A DNA stretch of 64,000 nucleotides, taken from the NCBI GenBank assembly GCA_002478865.1, contig DLJZ01000008.1, positions 1 to 64,000 on the forward strand. The letters run 5' to 3'. The DNA comes from Hungatella sp. UBA7603 (GTDB lineage Bacteria; Bacillota; Clostridia; Lachnospirales; Lachnospiraceae). Positions 46,236-55,051 of this stretch are shown in pieces. The position numbers and the translations under genes are program-made. The stretch's first letter is position 1, and each line of letters opens with the position of its first letter. The notes below the pieces were generated by a model. That model did not search any database, was not told the origin of the DNA, and was given only the letters and a program-made list of their open reading frames with translations.

Positions 46236-47429
46236 ATGAAAATTTTAGTAATCAACTGTGGAAGTTCTTCCCTGAAGTATCAGCTAATTGATATGACGAA
46301 TGAGGGAGTATTAGCAAAAGGTTTATGTGAAAGAATTGGTATCCCTGGTTCTAAGTTAGTTCATAAGGCAGAAGGAAAAGGCGAGAAGACAATTGAAGAA
46401 GATATGTCTAACCATACCATCGCTATTGAGCACGTTATGAATGTATTGGTTGATCCTGAATTTGGTGTAATTAAAGATACAAGTGAGATTTCCGCAGTAG
46501 GTCACAGAGTTCTCCACGCAGGAACAATCTACAGTGATTCAATTGTAGTAACAGAAGACGTAAAGAAAGTAGTACGTGACTGTTTCGATTTAGGCCCTCT
46601 TCATAACCCAGCAAACTTAATGGGTATTGAAGCTTGTGAAGCTGCTATGCCAGGCGTTCCTAACGTAGCTGTATTTGATACAGCATTCGGTATGGGTATG
46701 CCAGAGAAAGCTGCTTTATATGCAATTCCAACAGAGTATTTTGAAAAATACAGCATTCGTCGTTATGGCTTCCACGGTACAAGCCACAGCTTTGTATCCA
46801 AAGAAGCTTTAAAGTTCTGTAGTCTTGACGAGAAGAATGGTAAAGTTATCGTTTGTCATTTAGGAAACGGTGCCAGCATCTCTGCTTCCATCGGTGGCAA
46901 GTGCGTTGATACCAGCATGGGCTTAACTCCATTAGAAGGACTCATTATGGGTACCAGAAGTGGTGATATCGATCCTGCTGTTGTACAGTTCATCTGTGAC
47001 AAAGAAGGAAAGACAGTTACTGAAGTCATTGATATCTTAAACAAGAAATCCGGTATTCTTGGTATGTCCGGCGGTATCTCTAGCGATTTCCGTGATGTTC
47101 AGAAGGCTCAGGCAGAAGGAAACCATCTTGCAGATACAGCAATCAAAGCTTATGTTTACCGTGTAGCGAAATACATTGGTTCTTACACAGCAGCTATGAA
47201 CGGCGTGGATGCAATCGTATTTACAGCAGGTGTAGGCGAGAACGACAAACCAATCAGATCCGAAATTTGCTCTTATCTTGGATATCTTGGCGTTGCTATT
47301 GATGAAGAAGCTAACAGCAAGAGAGGATTTGACAACATGATTTCCAAACCAGAATCAAAGGTTAAGGTATGTGTAATTCCTACCAACGAAGAGCTTGCAA
47401 TTGCAAGAGAAACAAAGGCTCTCGTATAA
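46236..47429 (+). CDS. ackA: Acetate kinase
   Basis: 397 residues; converts acetyl phosphate and ADP to acetate and ATP. Family signatures LVINCGSSSLKYQL at the N-terminus, YGFHGTSHSFV (near residue 175), CHLGNGASI and TAGVGENDKPIR. With PduL it forms the energy-yielding acetate branch of fermentation. GAAGGAG precedes the ATG. No strong terminator hairpin is seen before the yceD promoter. Confidence 0.97.
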   Translation: MKILVINCGSSSLKYQLIDMTNEGVLAKGLCERIGIPGSKLVHKAEGKGEKTIEEDMSNHTIAIEHVMNVLVDPEFGVIKDTSEISAVGHRVLHAGTIYSDSIVVTEDVKKVVRDCFDLGPLHNPANLMGIEACEAAMPGVPNVAVFDTAFGMGMPEKAALYAIPTEYFEKYSIRRYGFHGTSHSFVSKEALKFCSLDEKNGKVIVCHLGNGASISASIGGKCVDTSMGLTPLEGLIMGTRSGDIDPAVVQFICDKEGKTVTEVIDILNKKSGILGMSGGISSDFRDVQKAQAEGNHLADTAIKAYVYRVAKYIGSYTAAMNGVDAIVFTAGVGENDKPIRSEICSYLGYLGVAIDEEANSKRGFDNMISKPESKVKVCVIPTNEELAIARETKALV

Positions 47430-47484
47430 ACCAGGATTGAGTGGGGCATCCTAGTGATGTAGCATCATATATGGAAATATTTTG

Positions 47485-47540
47485 TTGACAAATAGTGCGC
47501 GCCTATGTATAATTACATAGGTGCGTATTAGGAGACTAAT
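47485..47540 (+). promoter_or_regulatory. Consensus promoter with overlapping palindromes before yceD-rpmF
   Basis: TTGACA (47485-47490), 17 bases, TATAAT (47508-47513). CCTATGTA-TAAT-TACATAGG is centred on the -10 element and extends outward by a CGC/GCG pair. ATTAG-GAGA-CTAAT follows over the ribosome binding site. Operator function is inferred. Confidence 0.75.
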
Positions 47541-48068
47541 ATGCTTATTAATTTAACAGAGTTGTTTACCCTTGATGGGAAAGAGAAAACTTATACGCCA
47601 GATATCGAGATGAAAGTCTATCATTGGCCAAGCGGTCATGGTGAAGTAGTAGCTGAGAAACCAGTTATACTGCGAATCATTAATTTAGGTGGCAAAAAGC
47701 TGGAAGTCGAAGGGAAAGCAGAGCTTACCCTTATAATTCCATGTGATCGTTGCTTAGATCCTGTGCCTATTGATTTGGCTTTTGATATTATCCGTACGAT
47801 TGACTTAAGTGAATCAGAGGAGGAGCGTGTAGATGTTTTTGATGAACAACCATATGTTAGTGGTTATAATCTGGATGTAGACCAGTTGGTTTGTGATGAA
47901 CTCATACTGAACCTGCCTATGAAAGTTCTCTGCAGTGAAAACTGCAAGGGGATTTGTAATAGATGTGGAACAAATCTCAATCATGAGAATTGTGACTGCG
48001 ATGTTAGGCCTACAGACCCTAGAATGGCAGTCATCCAGGATATTTTTAAACAGTTTAAGGAGGTGTAA
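47541..48068 (+). CDS. yceD: YceD/DUF177 family protein
   Basis: 175 residues. Family features are the central IPCDRCLDPVPID cysteine pair and a second cysteine cluster, CSENCKGICNRCGTNLNHENCDC, near residues 130-152. In bacteria DUF177 is linked to rpmF and in plants to 23S rRNA accumulation, so a role in ribosome assembly is likely. The next gene, rpmF, starts two bases after its stop. The ribosome binding site AGGAGA lies inside a small palindrome. Confidence 0.92.
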   Translation: MLINLTELFTLDGKEKTYTPDIEMKVYHWPSGHGEVVAEKPVILRIINLGGKKLEVEGKAELTLIIPCDRCLDPVPIDLAFDIIRTIDLSESEEERVDVFDEQPYVSGYNLDVDQLVCDELILNLPMKVLCSENCKGICNRCGTNLNHENCDCDVRPTDPRMAVIQDIFKQFKEV

Positions 48069-48070
48069 CC

Positions 48071-48253
48071 ATGTCTATCTGTCCAAAGAACAAATCTTCT
48101 AAAGCTAGAAGAGACAAACGTAGAGCAAACTGGAAGATGAGCGCTCCAAACTTAGTGAAGTGTAGTAAGTGCAATGAGCTTATGATGCCTCACAGAGTAT
48201 GCAAGGCTTGTGGCTCTTACAACAAGAAAGAAATCATCAGCGTTGAAGCTTAA
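48071..48253 (+). CDS. rpmF: 50S ribosomal protein L32
   Basis: 60 residues. Typical L32 start MSICPKNKSSKARRDKRRANWK and a zinc ribbon with CSKC near residue 32 and CKAC near 45 (the zinc-binding form). AAGGAGG overlaps the yceD stop. Unlike many Firmicutes, plsX does not follow; two hairpins and an unrelated sugar locus come next. Confidence 0.97.
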   Translation: MSICPKNKSSKARRDKRRANWKMSAPNLVKCSKCNELMMPHRVCKACGSYNKKEIISVEA

Positions 48254-48270
48254 TTCAAGTTTTGTTTAAT

Positions 48271-48295
48271 CAGTTTTCGCAATATGCGAAAACTG
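48271..48295 (+). terminator. First hairpin after rpmF
   Basis: Perfect 11-bp stem CAGTTTTCGCA/TGCGAAAACTG with loop ATA. No long T-run follows. Confidence 0.6.
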
Positions 48296-48313
48296 AACAA
48301 AAATGATGAAAAG

Positions 48314-48348
48314 AAAGCTGTTACCCATGATTGGGTAGCGGCTTTTTT
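48314..48348 (+). terminator. Terminator of yceD-rpmF
   Basis: AAAGCTGTTACCCA, loop TGAT, TGGGTAGCGGCTT, then T-run. Second of two tandem hairpins. Confidence 0.88.
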
Positions 48349-48476
48349 AATTGCCTAAAATGGGGTAAAACTGTGCGCTTATTTATAAAAATTGAGCAAG
48401 TATTATGTTTTGATAAAAATATATCTATGTTACAATGAAAGGAATTAGTTTGATATTTTTACCAAGGGGGATATAT

Positions 48477-49988
48477 ATGGCACGGATTGAATTACCTGAA
48501 ATCTTTCAAGATGGAATGATGCTTCAAAGGGATAAAACGATTAAAGTATGGGGCTTTGTAAGTGGGGCAGAACAATTACGTATCTGTCTATGTCAAGAGG
48601 AAGTAAAAGCAGAGGTAAATGGGGATAAATTTTATTGTGAGATTCCAAAGCAGAGTGCGAGTAGGCGAGAGAGTCTTATCATTTACGTGGATGAAAAAGA
48701 AACTCCTGAAATCACCATTTTAAATATAAGCATTGGGGATATTTATATCGCCGCTGGTCAATCCAATATGGAATATTTTTTAAGATATGATGCACATTGG
48801 AATGATGTGAAAAAGTGGGAAAGAAACGATGATATACATATGTTTAATTGCAAAAGAATTGCGTATGAAGGTCAGGATAGGGATTTTACTGATTCAGGAA
48901 GCTGGTTTTTAGAACATGATTACCAATGGGAAACATTTTCTGCGCCAGGATATTCCTTTGCTAGATCCTTACAGCCTGAGATCGGAGTTCCAGTAGGCAT
49001 TATTGGGTGCAATTGGGGCGGGACACCAGCATGCGCATGGATGGATTGGTCCTGCTTTGAAGAAGAACCTTTAAATGTATTCAAAGAGGAATATCAGCAG
49101 GCGATTGCTTCCATTCCAGAAGAAGAGATAAGGATAAAGAGCATAGAGGCATGGGCATTTGAAGATTCTTACGAACATCAAATTGACTGGAGAGCCATGA
49201 TGTATGGTATGAATGAGTTGGATCAGAAAGAATGGATGGAAAGAAATTCCGGCGATCCAGCAGTTCCACTGGGACCTTACCATCATTACCGTCCATCGGG
49301 TCTTTATGAGACCATGCTTAAGAAGCTGGCACCATTTTCTGTAAAGGGGGTCCTATGGTATCAAGGGGAATCCGATGCAGGGCATGCGGATATCTATGAT
49401 ATTACGTTTAAAACCATGATTGAGTGCTGGAGAAAGCTTTGGCAAGATGAGCTTCCTTTCCTCTTTGTACAACTGGCTCCATTTGGTGTATGGTTAGGGA
49501 TTGATGGCAATGGCTATCCAGCGGTGAGAGCAAGACAGGAAATGGTCTCAAAAAATGTACCAGGTGCACACATGGTTTCAATTATGGATCTGGGAATGTA
49601 CGAGGATATTCACCCCAAGGAGAAAATCGAAGTTGGGGAGAGACTGGCACTTTTGGCGCGTGGAAAGATCTATGGAGAGGATTTGCTTTGCGAATCTCCA
49701 GAGTTTACAAAAGCAGACAGATTAGAGAACAAACTGATTCTCCATTTTTTAAATACTGGCAAAAGCCTTGTGTTAAAAGGGCGTGAAATCAAAAGCCTGA
49801 TTGTAAGACAGGGAGATTGCATGAGAGAAATACAGGAATATGAAATTGATACAAAAGTTACCCTTACCTTTGAATCCTTATCTGAGGAGCCCCTAGAGAT
49901 CTTATTTGCACAAGAGGGTTACTGTGAAGTAAATCTATTTAATGAAGCAGGCCTTCCCGTGAAACCGTTTCTAACAACGTGCATGTAA
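48477..49988 (+). CDS. Sialate O-acetylesterase-like carbohydrate esterase
   Basis: 503 residues, SGNH/SASA family. Catalytic serine in AAGQSNMEYF (near residue 98), GVLWYQGESDAGH block (near 295), and the histidine in YEDIHPKEK (near 380). No signal peptide is visible, so it should act in the cytoplasm, probably removing acetyl groups from imported xylo-oligosaccharides or similar glycans. AAGGGGG selects ATG 48477 within a longer frame. The GH43 gene follows after 28 bases. Confidence 0.88.
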   Translation: MARIELPEIFQDGMMLQRDKTIKVWGFVSGAEQLRICLCQEEVKAEVNGDKFYCEIPKQSASRRESLIIYVDEKETPEITILNISIGDIYIAAGQSNMEYFLRYDAHWNDVKKWERNDDIHMFNCKRIAYEGQDRDFTDSGSWFLEHDYQWETFSAPGYSFARSLQPEIGVPVGIIGCNWGGTPACAWMDWSCFEEEPLNVFKEEYQQAIASIPEEEIRIKSIEAWAFEDSYEHQIDWRAMMYGMNELDQKEWMERNSGDPAVPLGPYHHYRPSGLYETMLKKLAPFSVKGVLWYQGESDAGHADIYDITFKTMIECWRKLWQDELPFLFVQLAPFGVWLGIDGNGYPAVRARQEMVSKNVPGAHMVSIMDLGMYEDIHPKEKIEVGERLALLARGKIYGEDLLCESPEFTKADRLENKLILHFLNTGKSLVLKGREIKSLIVRQGDCMREIQEYEIDTKVTLTFESLSEEPLEILFAQEGYCEVNLFNEAGLPVKPFLTTCM

Positions 49989-50016
49989 GCTCAGATTTGA
50001 GAGAAAGGTAATTGAT

Positions 50017-51543
50017 ATGATAACAATTACAAATCCCATTCAAAAGGGTTTTTACCCGGATCCGTCCATCTGTAGGGTGAAAGAAGAGTATTATATGGTT
50101 CATTCCACCTTTGCATATGCACCAGGAATTCCGGTTTTTAAAAGTAATAATCTAAGAGATTGGCAACAGATCGGCCATGTACTGGAGCGGGAGGAACAAC
50201 TCTGCCTAAAGGGTGCAAGGGTATCTCAGGGATTGTATGCTCCAACCATTCGTTATTATAATGAGAAGTTTTATGTTATCTGTACCAATGTGTCTGGCGG
50301 AGGGAACTTTTATGTGACGGCAGACGATGCAAAGGGACCGTGGTCTGATCCGACTTATTTAAAGGATGCGCCTGGTATTGACCCCAGTTTATTTTTTGAT
50401 AACGGAACCTGCTATTACGTGGGGCAGAGAGCGAAAGAAAATGCGGCTTATTATGGAGACTGCGAGATATGGATTCAGGAGCTTGACTTAAAAGAAGGAA
50501 AACTGGTTGGAGAGTCTGTCAGTATTTTTGATGGAAGCATGAAGCATACGATCTGGGCGGAAGGCCCCCATCTCTATCACAAAGACAATTATTACTATCT
50601 ATTGCTAGCGGAGGGAGGGACGGCTTATGATCACAGCGTTGTTGTGGCCAGAAGCTTGTCTGTATCTGGTCCTTATGAGTCCTGTCCCCATAACCCTGTT
50701 TTGACCCATCGTCATCTGGGGCACTCTTATCCCATACAATGCATTGGACATGGAGATCTGGTGGAAAGTCCATGTGGGGACTGGTTTATGGTCATGTTGG
50801 GAACAAGGCCAAGGAACGGTTGTGCAGAGCTTGGCAGAGAGACGTTTTTAGCTGAGGTTAAATGGGAAGAAGACTGGCCTGTGGTAAATCCTCTGGTTGG
50901 GAAAATTATGGAACAGCAAAAGATGTTATTCTTACCAGGATCAGATAAAACAAAACCAGCGGGCAAAGGAGATATTCTATGGACGTCTCCTCTTGACATG
51001 AGGTGTCTTGGATTAAGAGAGAATCCGGCCACACTACCTCAGAGGGTAGAACGGGGGCGGTTGTTCCTTCCTTTTAAGACGGTTACCATAGAAGACATTT
51101 CAGTACCTTCCTTTATCTGTACAAGGCTTTTGTCTCGAAGTTTTGAAGCCTGGGTGGAGTTAGAGGCTGATCTTATGGATGGGGAAGAGGCCGGGCTGGT
51201 TTATTTTTACGATGAAAGCCATTATGTAAAAGCTGTAGTAAAGAATACCGCTGGTGTCAATGAGGCGGTTATTATAAAGCGGAGTGGCGACGAGGTGAGT
51301 GAGTGGGGGAGAACCGCCGTGACAGGCAAGATTCATACTATTTACTTAAAAGGGGAAGACCAACAGCTCTGTGTGGAAGCGGACCAGCGGGTGATAGCAG
51401 ACTCCATTGAGCTAAAAGAGCTTTGTTCGGAGATGGCAGGAGGCTTTACCGGATGCACTATTGGTGTATATGCAGCCTCTTCTCATAAAGAGTCAACCCG
51501 ATCTGCAGCGTTTGGTACCCTGTATCTGGACTTTATGGATTAG
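50017..51543 (+). CDS. GH43 family beta-xylosidase/arabinofuranosidase
   Basis: 508 residues: five-bladed propeller (about 1-310) and a C-terminal beta-sandwich of the xylosidase type. Catalytic residues: D in GFYPDPSI (near residue 15), D in GIDPSLFF (near 125), E in IWAEGPHL (near 185). No signal peptide, so it acts on imported oligosaccharides. Beta-xylosidase is most likely from architecture; arabinofuranosidase or dual activity is possible. Its stop codon overlaps that of the convergent AraC gene. Confidence 0.9.
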   Translation: MITITNPIQKGFYPDPSICRVKEEYYMVHSTFAYAPGIPVFKSNNLRDWQQIGHVLEREEQLCLKGARVSQGLYAPTIRYYNEKFYVICTNVSGGGNFYVTADDAKGPWSDPTYLKDAPGIDPSLFFDNGTCYYVGQRAKENAAYYGDCEIWIQELDLKEGKLVGESVSIFDGSMKHTIWAEGPHLYHKDNYYYLLLAEGGTAYDHSVVVARSLSVSGPYESCPHNPVLTHRHLGHSYPIQCIGHGDLVESPCGDWFMVMLGTRPRNGCAELGRETFLAEVKWEEDWPVVNPLVGKIMEQQKMLFLPGSDKTKPAGKGDILWTSPLDMRCLGLRENPATLPQRVERGRLFLPFKTVTIEDISVPSFICTRLLSRSFEAWVELEADLMDGEEAGLVYFYDESHYVKAVVKNTAGVNEAVIIKRSGDEVSEWGRTAVTGKIHTIYLKGEDQQLCVEADQRVIADSIELKELCSEMAGGFTGCTIGVYAASSHKESTRSAAFGTLYLDFMD

Positions 51544-52400
51544 CTGTCTTTATACATACGGCGAAATTCGGTTGGGGTACAGGATTTCACTATTTTAAAC
51601 ATACGAATAAAAGCGGATGGACTTGAGAAACCGGAGCGAAGAGCAACCTCGGTAATGGTAATATGAGGATTGGTTAGCAACGTTTCGGCAGTGGCTATCC
51701 GTTTTTTGTTTACATATTTATAAAAAGATATATTTGCAAATTGCTTAAAGAGCCTTGCAAAGTGATATTTGCTAAATCCCACCAGGGAAGCTACTTCTTC
51801 CAGAGACAGATCTTCCGTACAATGGCTGCTGATATAACTGCAGATGAAAATAAATTTTTCCGTGTACTTTTTCTGCTTGATATTTTCGGAATCCAATAAA
51901 CTTACCTGCTCTGTGTGATTGCGTCCAATAAGGGCAAACATGTCTAACAGTGAAGAATAGATCTTGGTTTCTGTTAAGGGGATGTCTTTTTTGTATTCCT
52001 CTGTAATTTCCAGCATATAGTGGTGAAGCTTTTCGTGGATGGTGGGAAATGCCTGTGGCGTGATAATCAAGGTGGGGCTAAGGAGGGTGAGAATGGATTC
52101 TAATTCTTTTATTTCGTTAAACATTGGAAGTTCTGCCTGAAATATAATTCTTCGTCCAGCCTTAGGTGCCTTTAAAGAATGGATCACTCCTGGGCAGATT
52201 AAGATAATTTCGCCTGGGTTTATTTCAAAGGTGTGGGTATCACAGACCACAGAATAATGGTTCTTTATGGGCATGATGATCTCCAGGGGAGTATGCCAGT
52301 GGGCAGGGTAATCTTCAGCCTCTGTATTGTCATAAAGGCGAATGTTTGTGTACTCTTTGTAATTAACTGTTTCGTGGATTCCTCTTAGATTTTCTATCAT
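51540..52400 (-). CDS. AraC family transcriptional regulator
   Basis: 286 residues: N-terminal cupin-like sugar-binding domain (HWHTPLEIIMPI near residue 36; PGEIILICPGVIHSL) and a C-terminal pair of helix-turn-helix motifs (LSLEEVASLVGFSKYHFARLF and ITEVALRSGFSSPSAFIRMF). Likely activates the divergent importer genes and perhaps the upstream hydrolases when its sugar ligand is present. AAGGAGC precedes the ATG. Repeated GCAATAATT sites lie in the intergenic region. Confidence 0.92.
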   Translation of the reverse strand: MIENLRGIHETVNYKEYTNIRLYDNTEAEDYPAHWHTPLEIIMPIKNHYSVVCDTHTFEINPGEIILICPGVIHSLKAPKAGRRIIFQAELPMFNEIKELESILTLLSPTLIITPQAFPTIHEKLHHYMLEITEEYKKDIPLTETKIYSSLLDMFALIGRNHTEQVSLLDSENIKQKKYTEKFIFICSYISSHCTEDLSLEEVASLVGFSKYHFARLFKQFANISFYKYVNKKRIATAETLLTNPHITITEVALRSGFSSPSAFIRMFKIVKSCTPTEFRRMYKDS

Positions 52401-52422
52401 TTTACGGCTCCTTATAAAAACA

Positions 52423-52636
52423 GCAATAAATAATTGCTTGTAGTAATAAAAATATTATAAGGTGCATATGTCAAAATTACAATAATAAAAGGCAAATTGT
52501 AACAGCAAATAATCGTTATATTGTGAAAAAGCATAAAAAATGGGTTCGGTTAACCTTTGTGATATCTAAAACATAAAAAAATAATATATATGAAAAGTAA
52601 ATGATAGCAATAATTGATAATGTAGAGGCAATAATT
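52423..52636 (+). promoter_or_regulatory. Candidate AraC binding sites
   Basis: Direct repeats GCAATAATT at 52607-52615 and 52628-52636 are exactly 21 bases (two helical turns) apart, the usual AraC geometry. GCAAT-N5-ATTGC lies at 52423-52437, near the regulator's own start. The roughly 315-base gap holds no gene, and no clear -35/-10 pair is visible, which fits activator dependence. Confidence 0.5.
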
Positions 52637-52716
52637 TTAAAGAAATAACAAGTGATTTCTGTTAAAGTTAATTTATCAAATAAACATGAAATATGTGAGT
52701 CATGGAGGAGAAAGGT

Positions 52717-54075
52717 ATGATGAAAAGATTCATTTCAGGCTTCTTAGCAGCAGGACTGGTAATTGGGTCACTTTCTGGTTGTGGGGTTTCAACAAATACC
52801 GGAGCTACCCAAGGGGCAGGTGGTACTGCAGAAAGTAGTGCTGCAACTGTAAAAGCAACTGGCACAGAAGAGCAGATTACATGGATGTTCTGGGACAACC
52901 TGGATACGACTGAGGATCTCATCAGTAAAGGGTACAAGCAGGTCATTGAGCGCTTCAATGAACAGTATAAGGGGAAATACTACTGTAATGTTGTTACAAC
53001 GAATCTGGCGGATTACTATACCAAGCTGAATGCTTTGGTTGCAGCAGGGAATACACCTGATGTATTTATCTGTGATCCAGGACCAAACCTTACCAAGTAT
53101 GTGGAGGTAGGAGTAGCAGCAGATTTAACAGATATTCTGAAAAACAAAGAATCTGAATGGTATAAAACATTTAACGATGGTATTTTTGAGCGTATTACAT
53201 ATGACGGAAAGATTATGGCGGTTCCTACAAACTTTGCCGCAGCCTGTGTATTTTACAATACAGAAATTTTTAAAAAGGCAGGAGTGGAGGTACCAAAAGA
53301 CTATACTGATTTAATCGAAGCTTGTAAGAAGATTAAAGAAGCTGGTTACACACCAATTTCCTGTTCCGCAGGTACTTCCTGGTGTTTATCCATGATCGCT
53401 GGATATCTTTGTGATAGAGAAGGCGGCCCAGATAATCTGATTGCTGTCAATGAAGGCAAGCTTGATTGGACAAATAAAAGCTTTATCGATGCAGGAACTA
53501 AGTTAAAAGAGCTGTCCCAGTATTTCCAGGACTCTGCTGCTGGAGATTCCAATGATCAGGCAACTGCTAACTTCTACAATGGAGAAGCAGCAATGCTGGT
53601 ACAGGGATCTTGGGCTATTGCTCAGATCAACGGCAACAATCCTGAGTTTGAAAGCAAATGTGGTATCTTCCAGTTTCCAGGTATTGAAGGCGGAGCAAAT
53701 CCTAACCGTATGATTGTTAAGACAGATAACCTAGTTATGAGTTCATCTACAAAGCATCAGGAAGCTTCCCTTGCTTTGTTGAAGATGTTTACAGATGATA
53801 CTGCACAGAGATACACGGCTGAAGTAGCAGGTAAGATTCCTGTAACTGCTGTAAAGATCGATTTTGATAAAGCACCAAAGCAGTTTGCTTATATCAGTGA
53901 TATGATGAAGACTGTTACTGGAACCTTAGGCTTTTACAATGAATCTTTAGCTAGCGTTGAAGCAGGAGATTTCTTTGATAATGCAATGGTAGATATCTAT
54001 CTTGGTAATGCGACTCCAGAAGAAGCATTCCAAAAGGTTCAGGATTTTTATACAAAAAATGTCTGGAAGAAATAA
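52717..54075 (+). CDS. Sugar ABC importer, substrate-binding lipoprotein
   Basis: 452 residues, family 1 solute-binding protein. Lipoprotein signal peptide with lipobox LSGCG (cysteine near residue 22), then a Gly/Ala/Thr-rich linker and a mature domain starting ITWMFWDNLDTT. The position beside GH43, acetylesterase and AraC genes suggests xylo-oligosaccharides. GGAGGAG and AAAGG lie inside a slightly longer frame, so ATG 52717 (or 52720) is the start. A hairpin separates it from the permeases. Confidence 0.9.
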   Translation: MMKRFISGFLAAGLVIGSLSGCGVSTNTGATQGAGGTAESSAATVKATGTEEQITWMFWDNLDTTEDLISKGYKQVIERFNEQYKGKYYCNVVTTNLADYYTKLNALVAAGNTPDVFICDPGPNLTKYVEVGVAADLTDILKNKESEWYKTFNDGIFERITYDGKIMAVPTNFAAACVFYNTEIFKKAGVEVPKDYTDLIEACKKIKEAGYTPISCSAGTSWCLSMIAGYLCDREGGPDNLIAVNEGKLDWTNKSFIDAGTKLKELSQYFQDSAAGDSNDQATANFYNGEAAMLVQGSWAIAQINGNNPEFESKCGIFQFPGIEGGANPNRMIVKTDNLVMSSSTKHQEASLALLKMFTDDTAQRYTAEVAGKIPVTAVKIDFDKAPKQFAYISDMMKTVTGTLGFYNESLASVEAGDFFDNAMVDIYLGNATPEEAFQKVQDFYTKNVWKK

Positions 54076-54089
54076 ATCATAGGATATTA

Positions 54090-54126
54090 GAAGGTATACG
54101 GTGCAGAAATACATTCGTATACCTTC
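54090..54126 (+). other. Intercistronic hairpin after the binding-protein gene
   Basis: Perfect 11-bp stem GAAGGTATACG/CGTATACCTTC with a 15-base loop. No T-run. Likely protects the binding-protein message or attenuates permease expression. Confidence 0.65.
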
Positions 54127-54150
54127 GCTTTGAAAGGAAAGGGATATTAC

Positions 54151-55038
54151 ATGAACAAGTTATTGGAAGATAAAAAAGCAGCAGTTATATTTCTTGCACC
54201 GGCATTCCTTTTGTTTACACTGATTTTATTTGTTCCAATCATTCAGGTTATCTATTATTCTCTTTGTAATTATACGGGGCTCACGAAACCAGATTTCGTG
54301 GGACTAAAGAATTATATAGATCTGTTTACCAGTGATGAAACAATGAAAACTGCTTTGAAAAACTCGATATTCTTTATGGTTTTTTCTGGTATCACGCAAC
54401 AGGTAATAGGGTTATTTCTTGCTGTCATATTAACAAATCTGAAATGGGGAAGAAACCTTTTTAAAAATATCTATTATCTTCCTTGCGTACTGTCTTCCGC
54501 AGCGCTTGGACTCTTGTGGGCATTTTTATTTAATCCTAAGATAGGATTAAACCAACTCTTAGGTATGATTGGGGTTCAGGGACCAAACTGGCTTTTTGCT
54601 ACCAAAGGACTGATTCCACTTCCTATGTGGGTCATTGGGTTTGTAGCACTCTGGCAGTATGTAGGGCAGACAATGATGCTTTATATGGCGCAGATCAGTG
54701 GAATATCAAGAGATATTTACGAAGCATCCTATATTGATGGGGCATCCAAATCTCGAGCTTTCATACATATTACTCTTCCTCTTATTCGGCCTATGTTAGT
54801 TACCACCCTTTCTTTAAATTGCATTGGTTCCTTGAAATTTTTTGACTTGATTTACAACATGACACAAGGTGGCCCGAACCATACAACAGAGGTTTTGGCA
54901 TCTCATTTGTATACCCAAGGATTTAAATTTTTTAAATACGGATATGCTAGTTCGATTTCCATTGTCTTACTGATCTTATGTATGGTCATGACAGTTATAA
55001 TCAGCAAGTGCATAAAAGTTGAAACTTATGAGGCTTAA
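54151..55038 (+). CDS. Sugar ABC importer permease 1
   Basis: 295 residues, six membrane segments, CUT1 family (UgpA/MalF-like but without the MalF extension). EAA loop IYEASYIDGASKSRAF near residue 195. AAAGGAAAGGGA selects ATG 54151 over a TTG at 54130. Its stop lies inside the frame of the next gene's upstream extension; true spacing to permease 2 is 13 bases. Confidence 0.92.
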   Translation: MNKLLEDKKAAVIFLAPAFLLFTLILFVPIIQVIYYSLCNYTGLTKPDFVGLKNYIDLFTSDETMKTALKNSIFFMVFSGITQQVIGLFLAVILTNLKWGRNLFKNIYYLPCVLSSAALGLLWAFLFNPKIGLNQLLGMIGVQGPNWLFATKGLIPLPMWVIGFVALWQYVGQTMMLYMAQISGISRDIYEASYIDGASKSRAFIHITLPLIRPMLVTTLSLNCIGSLKFFDLIYNMTQGGPNHTTEVLASHLYTQGFKFFKYGYASSISIVLLILCMVMTVIISKCIKVETYEA

Positions 55039-55051
55039 GGGAGGTGGCAGA

